64,000 nucleotides of DNA from Ephydatia muelleri (lineage: Eukaryota; Porifera; Demospongiae; Spongillida; Spongillidae), in assembly GCA_013339895.1 (NCBI GenBank), contig JABACO010000001.1:19902367-19966366 (forward strand). Direction: 5' to 3'. Positions 58,834-64,000 of this stretch are shown here, in pieces. The notes under the pieces are model-generated. The model worked only from the letters and a program-made list of their open reading frames with translations. It had not been told where the DNA came from and searched no databases. The position numbers and the translations under genes were made by a program. Numbering within the stretch: the first letter of the stretch is position 1; every line of letters starts with the position of its first letter.

Positions 58834-61800
58834 CTATTCCCTCTCTAATGTTTGATGAATGGTCCGTAACGGTCAGGTTGACGTCTGTTTCGATCCGGGT
58901 ATCGCCTTTGGGGAGCGGGCTGATCGCCAGGTCCAGCGGCAGGGAGTTCATTTGGAGGGGCCATGGGCGCTGCATAATCTTCATCCTCCTCTAGCAACTC
59001 GCATTGCTCCCCTGGTTTGGGGGTAGGTAGAACGACTTCGTCTGCTGCAGGACGCTCCAGACGAGGTTCATTAGCTAACCTGACATTAGGTGGACAGGGT
59101 TTCAACCTGTCAAAATGGACGATCTGTCGTCTCCTTCCCCTAGTACCTTGCAGCTTGTAGGTGGCGTCTCCGAGCCTTTCCACCACTTTATAGGGTCCTT
59201 TCCAGGGCCTGTGCAGCTTCCGGGATTGTCCAGATGGTACAGCTGGAGTATACAGCCAAACAAGATCGCCTTCACTATATGGTTCTCCGTGAACCTTTCT
59301 GTCATAGATGCTCTTCTGCCGTTTATGCTCTGTTTCGCATCTGCCTCTAACAAGAGCGTATGCCTCCAAAAGGCCATCTTTCAAATTCTTCACGTACTCC
59401 ATTACTGCCGTCTCTTTCCCTTGAGTGGTACCGTACATCATATCCACTGGCAACTTGACTTGTCTTCCAAACATAAGGAAGAACGGGCTAAATCCAGTCG
59501 ATGCGTGGACACTTGAATTGTACGCTAAGGCACACCCGACGAATATTTTGCTCCCAACTGGACGGGTAAGAGTCCACCGTAGTGGCCAACATGCCCAAAA
59601 GTGTGCGGTTGAAGCGTTCCACAATCCCGTTGCACTGCGGATGATATGGAGTAGTATGGGTCTTCTTAATCTCCAACAGTTTGCACACTATTTCACCAGC
59701 TCAGATTCGAATTGTCTGCCCTGGTCACTATGTAATTGCCCCGGTGGTAAGAACCGACAAAACATTTCATCCACTAATTTACGGGCCACTGTTGCTGCTT
59801 CCTGATTGGGTATTCCGTACGCCTCTGCCCATTTCGTGAAGTGATCCACTGCTACCAGCACGTATCTGCTCCCAGTTTCTGTCTCAGGTAGGGGCCCCAA
59901 TAAATCCACGCAAACCATTTGCAGTGGATACCCTACCTGTAGCGTTTGCAAACCTGCTCTTCTTTTGGGGGCATGGGTCTTCCTGGAACAGCACACTGCA
60001 CAACATGAGCACCACTCGCTTACGTCATCTGCACAACTTGGCCAATTAGATCTCTCCTTCAGTAGATTCCTCATTTTCTCCTCTCCTAAATGCGCAGACA
60101 AAGCCCCTTCATGCAGGCTCCGCAGAATGTCCTGCCTCAGCTTAGCAGGCACAACGAGCTGCAACTTTCCCTCACCACCGCCTAGTACCCTCCTTCACAA
60201 CATGCCATCCTTCAGATACAATGATGTATGTTGCTGCCATAGTAAGCGGCTCTCACGGCTCCATGGTTTGACTTCATCTGCTGACAGCATCAGTTTGGAC
60301 TCCAGAGCTTGATACACTGGCCGAATAGAACAGTCCTCTAACTGTTGCTGACGTATCCATTGAGGAGTATAGGAAGTGCAAGGTAATGACGTGACTTTCT
60401 CTACCGCACTGGCGACAGGGGACACGTGATAGGGCATCTGCATTACCGTGCTTGGTGCCTTGACGGTGTACAACCGAAAAGCTATACTCCTGTAATTTTT
60501 CTAGCCAGCGGGCTAATTGGCCTTTGGGTTCTTTGAAGTTACGCAACCACACTAATGAGCTGTGATCGGTCCTAAGGGTAAACTCCTTTCCCAGTAGGTA
60601 CTGCCGAAAGTGGTGAATAAACTCGACAGCCGCTAGCAACTCCTTTCTGGTTACACAATAACGCTGTTCCGGACGGCTCAGCGTACGACTGGCATATGCA
60701 ATCACTACCTCGGACCCAGTGGCATCTTCCTGTGAGAGGACCGCTCCAATGCCAATATCACTGGCATCAGTGTCGAGAACAAACCTCCGGCTATAGTCTG
60801 GGTAGGAGAGCACAGGGGGAGAACTCAAACATGCACATAACACATCAAAGCATGCTGACACTCGACAGTCCACTTAAAGTCAGTATTCTTCTCCGTGAGA
60901 CGATGTAATGGCTTCGCGATGGCAGCAAAATTCTTGACGAATTTCCGATAGTAGTTAGCCAGACCCAAAAATTGTTGCATTTCGCGCTTCGACTGGGGAG
61001 GTGGCCATCCTGCTACAACAGCTGTTTTACTCGGATCCACAGCAACGCCTTCTTCTGATACAATATGCTCTAAAAACGTAACGCTCTTCTGACACCACTT
61101 ACATTTCGATGGTTTTAACTTCAGTCCTGCCTGCCTGAGTCTTTGGAGTACACCTGCGAGATTACGCAAGTGCTCGCTGAACGAGGTTCCCACAATGATA
61201 ATGTCATCCAGATACACAAGGCAACTGGACCACTTCAGTCCACCGAGAACTCTGTCCATCAGGCGTTGAAACGTAGCAGGAGCGTTACACAACCCGAAGG
61301 GCATCACTCGAAACTGGAAAAGGCCTTCTGGTGTGGTGAATGCTGTCTTGGGCTGGTCTTCCTCTGCTACCTCCACTTGCCAGTATCCGCTAGCCAGATC
61401 CAGCGTAGTAAACAGTCTCGACCCTGCTAATGTATCAAGTGTGTCATCCACCCGAGGTAGAGGATATGCATCTTTTCTTGTTATACTATTGACCTTTCTG
61501 TAATCCACGCAAAACCTAACTGATCCGTCTTTTTTCTTTACAAGAACCACAGGAGATGACCATGGACTATCTGACTGCTGGATAGCGCCTTGCTCAAGCA
61601 TGTCCTTTACCAGCTTTGCCATTTCTTCTCTACGAGACTGAGGGATTCGTCGAGGCAAAAGATGGACAGGAGGAGTGTTGCCAGTGTCAATGCGATGCTT
61701 CAGAATGTTAGTGCGACCAATCTGGCCGCTGTTAAACGCAAATACGTCTGCATATTCCATTAAGAGGTGAAACAGGAGTTCCTTCTCACCATCGTTAAGG

Positions 61801-63523
61801 TGATCTCCCACCTTGCAGACCATGCTCCATAGTGCCTCCTGATCTCCTTGGGACAGTGGGATATGTTCAGTTACAGCCGAGATGTTCTGGGTAGTACAGT
61901 CTTCATGCAGCTGACTCATGCTGGCAACCTTCATTCCTTTTTTAAGAACAACAGAATTGTTTGCGGAATTAAGCAGACGTATTGGAACAAGACTGGAGCT
62001 GTTTGTACACACCAAGGATCGAGCCACCATTACTCCTGTTCGGCATGAAGTGTCAGTTTCCACCATCCAGGTACCAATACCAGGGCTTGCTTGTTTCACC
62101 ATGACTTCCATTTCACTGGATGGCGGGACCACAATTTTTTCCCGGGTTACCAGTCCAATGGCAGGGCACTCGATGGGGACTTCGACCTTTACTGGCATAA
62201 CGTGATGGACCTGGACTGAAAGCTTATTTTGAGGAAAGGTTAGAATTTTGGCACCACAGTCAATGCAACACTTGTGATTTTCTAGAAAATCCAGCCCCAA
62301 GATAGCTCCTACTGTAATATCTCCAGTCACAATTAGTGTTGCACCAAACTTCTTATTCCCAAAGACAATATCAAAAGAGCCAAACCCTTTCGTAGACAAT
62401 GGAGACCCATTAACACCCACCAGTCTGTTGCCAATCCATTGTTGCAGTTCTGCCACATGTCCAGCACGGGCTATCTGGTTCCAGACACAGTTGTTGATCA
62501 AAGACACTGCGGCACCTGTATCAATAACAAATGTAACGGGAACGGAACAAACCACGCCTTCAACACAATAACTACTACAAGGGGAGGATAATACAGAAAC
62601 AATGAGGTCGTTCTGGGCCATTATTGGTTGTCCCTCTGGCAGTTGGCCCCTGCCGCCGAGGGTCTGTAGTTTCCCTGTTGCTGGGTTGAATCACGGCTTC
62701 TGCAGAGGCGAGCAATATGGCCTCTTTTCCCGCAGTTCCAGCAGCGTGGCTTGCGGGGCTCCCTTTGTTCCTCCCGCTCCGTGATAGCCTCACTGTTCTT
62801 TAGTCTCAGCTCCAGACGCTGCAGTCTTTCATTTATGGACTGTAGTGTGACGGCTAGAACTCCACTGCATTCTTGTTCCTCCGCTACTGTCGTCGATGCA
62901 CTCGCATTGGGTAACTCCGCGTCTACCTGCGAAAAATTAACTCGAGCTGGCTTACCATGGCTACCACCAATATATGACTGTAATTCTATTGTCAGGGAAA
63001 CTGCCTCGTCCAAGCTTTTCGGGCGTCCCTGCCGCACTCCAAATGCAACCTGTGGTTTGTCGAGCTCGCCGAGGAACTGGTTCAGAGCCAAACGCTCACG
63101 CGCTGCCTCCTCGAGGTCAGGGTACGCTTTGTCAGCGAGCCCCTTCAAAATGTCAGCATAGGTAGCCCAGTCCTCTTCTTTGCGTCTGTTTCTCGAATGT
63201 AACTCCGCGACGTACACCTCACGCTTGCTGTCGGGGTTAAAACGTTTAGCCAGAGCCTTCATACACTCACCATAATCGTTTCTAACAGCCTCAGAACACC
63301 GCGAAAAGGCAGCCTGTGCTTTTCCTGTCAACCAAACGCGTAACCACTTCAACGTTTCGTCCGCACTCTCCCATTTGTTAACAGCAGCGACGTGCTCGAA
63401 GTGAGTTTCCCATTCTGGCCAGCTCGTCTTCTCGCCGTCGAAGGGGTCCGGCAGAAGCACAGGTCATTGTGCCATAGCCAGTGCCAGAGGAGACAGGTCA
63501 GAGGTCAATGCCGACTACGCCAA

Positions 63524-63633
63524 TGTAAAAGCAACAGTCTCACAGGTATCAGAACTGATCATATCCACAAAAATATACATTATATATCAAGGGTGTGCGC
63601 GGGATCTTCCGCGCATGCGTTAATTATCTTACA
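63524..63633 (-). repeat. 5' LTR of the Ty3/gypsy element
   Basis: Matches 58724-58833 with about two differences. CTTT follows it. Confidence 0.88.
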
Positions 63634-63664
63634 CTTTCACCAATTAGCTAATTTCTAAAATCAT

Positions 63665-63830
63665 AAATCGTAAAGCCGTTTGACCTCCTCAGTGTAACCT
63701 TTTTTATGTAACCTCTTTCCATCTCCTCTACTGGCGTATTAAGTTTCTCACCTTTATGCTACTGGTGTGCTTCATTCCTATTTTCTTCACATTCAGCCTG
63801 CAATATCACCTTTAATTAAAAATTTAGATC
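63665..63830 (-). repeat. Dispersed repeat, inverted relative of 58030-58260
   Basis: See the partner entry; this copy lies just outside the 5' LTR. The remaining 170 bp to the window end show nothing I can support. Confidence 0.7.
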
Positions 63831-64000
63831 ATTGCGATTTGCGCTTAGCCATGAAGATGTCAGAACCCTGGACAATGGGTACTAGTGCTATTCATGTACA
63901 TGTATAAACATACATGCATGTGGTGCACAATTCCACAGTATGGACAGAAAATTGGGCCGGGACGAAAATAACACTCACATTGAATAACTTATATGTGTCG

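Larger units (their letters stand above)
58724..63633 (-). mobile_element. Ty3/gypsy LTR retrotransposon fossil, nearly complete
   Basis: A 4.9-kb element on the minus strand between two 110-bp LTRs with a CTTT duplication on both sides. Parts in order: gag (about 63460-62621) with a zinc knuckle CWNCGKRGHIARLC; then pol with a retropepsin (FVIDTGAAVSLI), reverse transcriptase (VYLDDIII), RNase H (FVLDTDASDIGIGAVLSQ), integrase with its H2C2 finger and catalytic core, and a C-terminal tail to about 58845. The order protease-RT-RNase H-integrase defines the Ty3/gypsy class. No envelope-like frame is seen. The LTRs differ at about two of 110 positions by eye, so the insertion looks fairly recent, but the coding part is broken in roughly four places and it should be treated as a relic. 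Confidence 0.9.

Noticed and set aside
1-64000. CRISPR arrays, tRNA or rRNA genes
   Set aside because: No spaced direct repeats, cloverleaf with intact promoter boxes or ribosomal core words were noticed; the tandem repeats present are microsatellites or minisatellites.

Overview
The window is animal genomic DNA: short GT-AG introns, AATAAA poly(A) signals, PDZ and Death-fold domains, long (CA/GT)n microsatellites, and LINE, piggyBac and Ty3/gypsy elements. Palindromic ATGTACAT-type words are frequent. The low intron size and the gene families suggest an early-branching marine invertebrate, most likely a demosponge. That is an inference from style and cannot be proven from the sequence alone.

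The main content is a family of linked genes sharing two small Cys/His modules. Module 1, at the N-terminus, reads roughly D-x-Q-G-x-x-R-G-x-C-x2-C-x-C, then C-x2-C-x-H-x4-H. Module 2 is a zinc-knuckle-like exon, C-x4-C ... [HFY]-x-[FY]-C-[SCG]-x2-[CH]-A, called the FCS knuckle here. It is carried on exons that nearly all start and end in phase 1. These modules are joined to different C-terminal domains. Gene C (3.0-4.5 kb, +) carries two PDZ-like domains. Gene E (8.2-10.1 kb, -) has five knuckles and a PARP/ADP-ribosyltransferase domain with an H-Y-I triad. Gene F (45.5-47.5 kb, -) has one knuckle and a PARP domain with an intact H-Y-E triad. Gene G (33.4-35.4 kb, -) carries a NADAR/YbiA-type domain, a family known to remove ADP-ribose from guanine bases. 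Gene D (6.3-6.8 kb, -) has the modules only. Gene A (1-2.4 kb, +) and the broken copies J1, H and J2 (22, 32 and 30 kb, -) are runs of Pro-rich and knuckle exons. The locus therefore holds predicted writers, a predicted eraser and an adaptor of ADP-ribosylation, all with the same zinc tags.

Between 12 and 30 kb lies a tandem duplication of about 7-8 kb, with a third partial copy. It carries a second family, genes B0, B1 and B2, of small proteins with a C-terminal Death-like fold. B2 (24.1-26.7 kb, +) reads as a complete five-exon, 258-residue gene; B1 has a frameshift and lacks one exon; B0 keeps only two exons. Each of the two main units also carries a LINE fragment downstream and, beyond it, a broken knuckle gene on the opposite strand.

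Mobile DNA: a non-LTR element with N-terminal zinc fingers, reverse transcriptase and a restriction-like endonuclease (47.6-51.3 kb), sitting about 50 bp upstream of the start of gene F; three fossils of similar elements (18.6, 27.3 and 52.3 kb); a nearly complete but broken Ty3/gypsy element with 110-bp LTRs (58.7-63.6 kb); a piggyBac transposase remnant (41 kb); and several inverted-repeat (MITE/foldback) elements. The remaining stretches (4.5-6.3, 6.9-8.1, 10.2-12.1, 35.5-36.8, 41.5-45.5, 53.7-56.4 kb) show no gene I can support. All coordinates were read by eye; exon joins were checked by phase arithmetic, not by transcript data.
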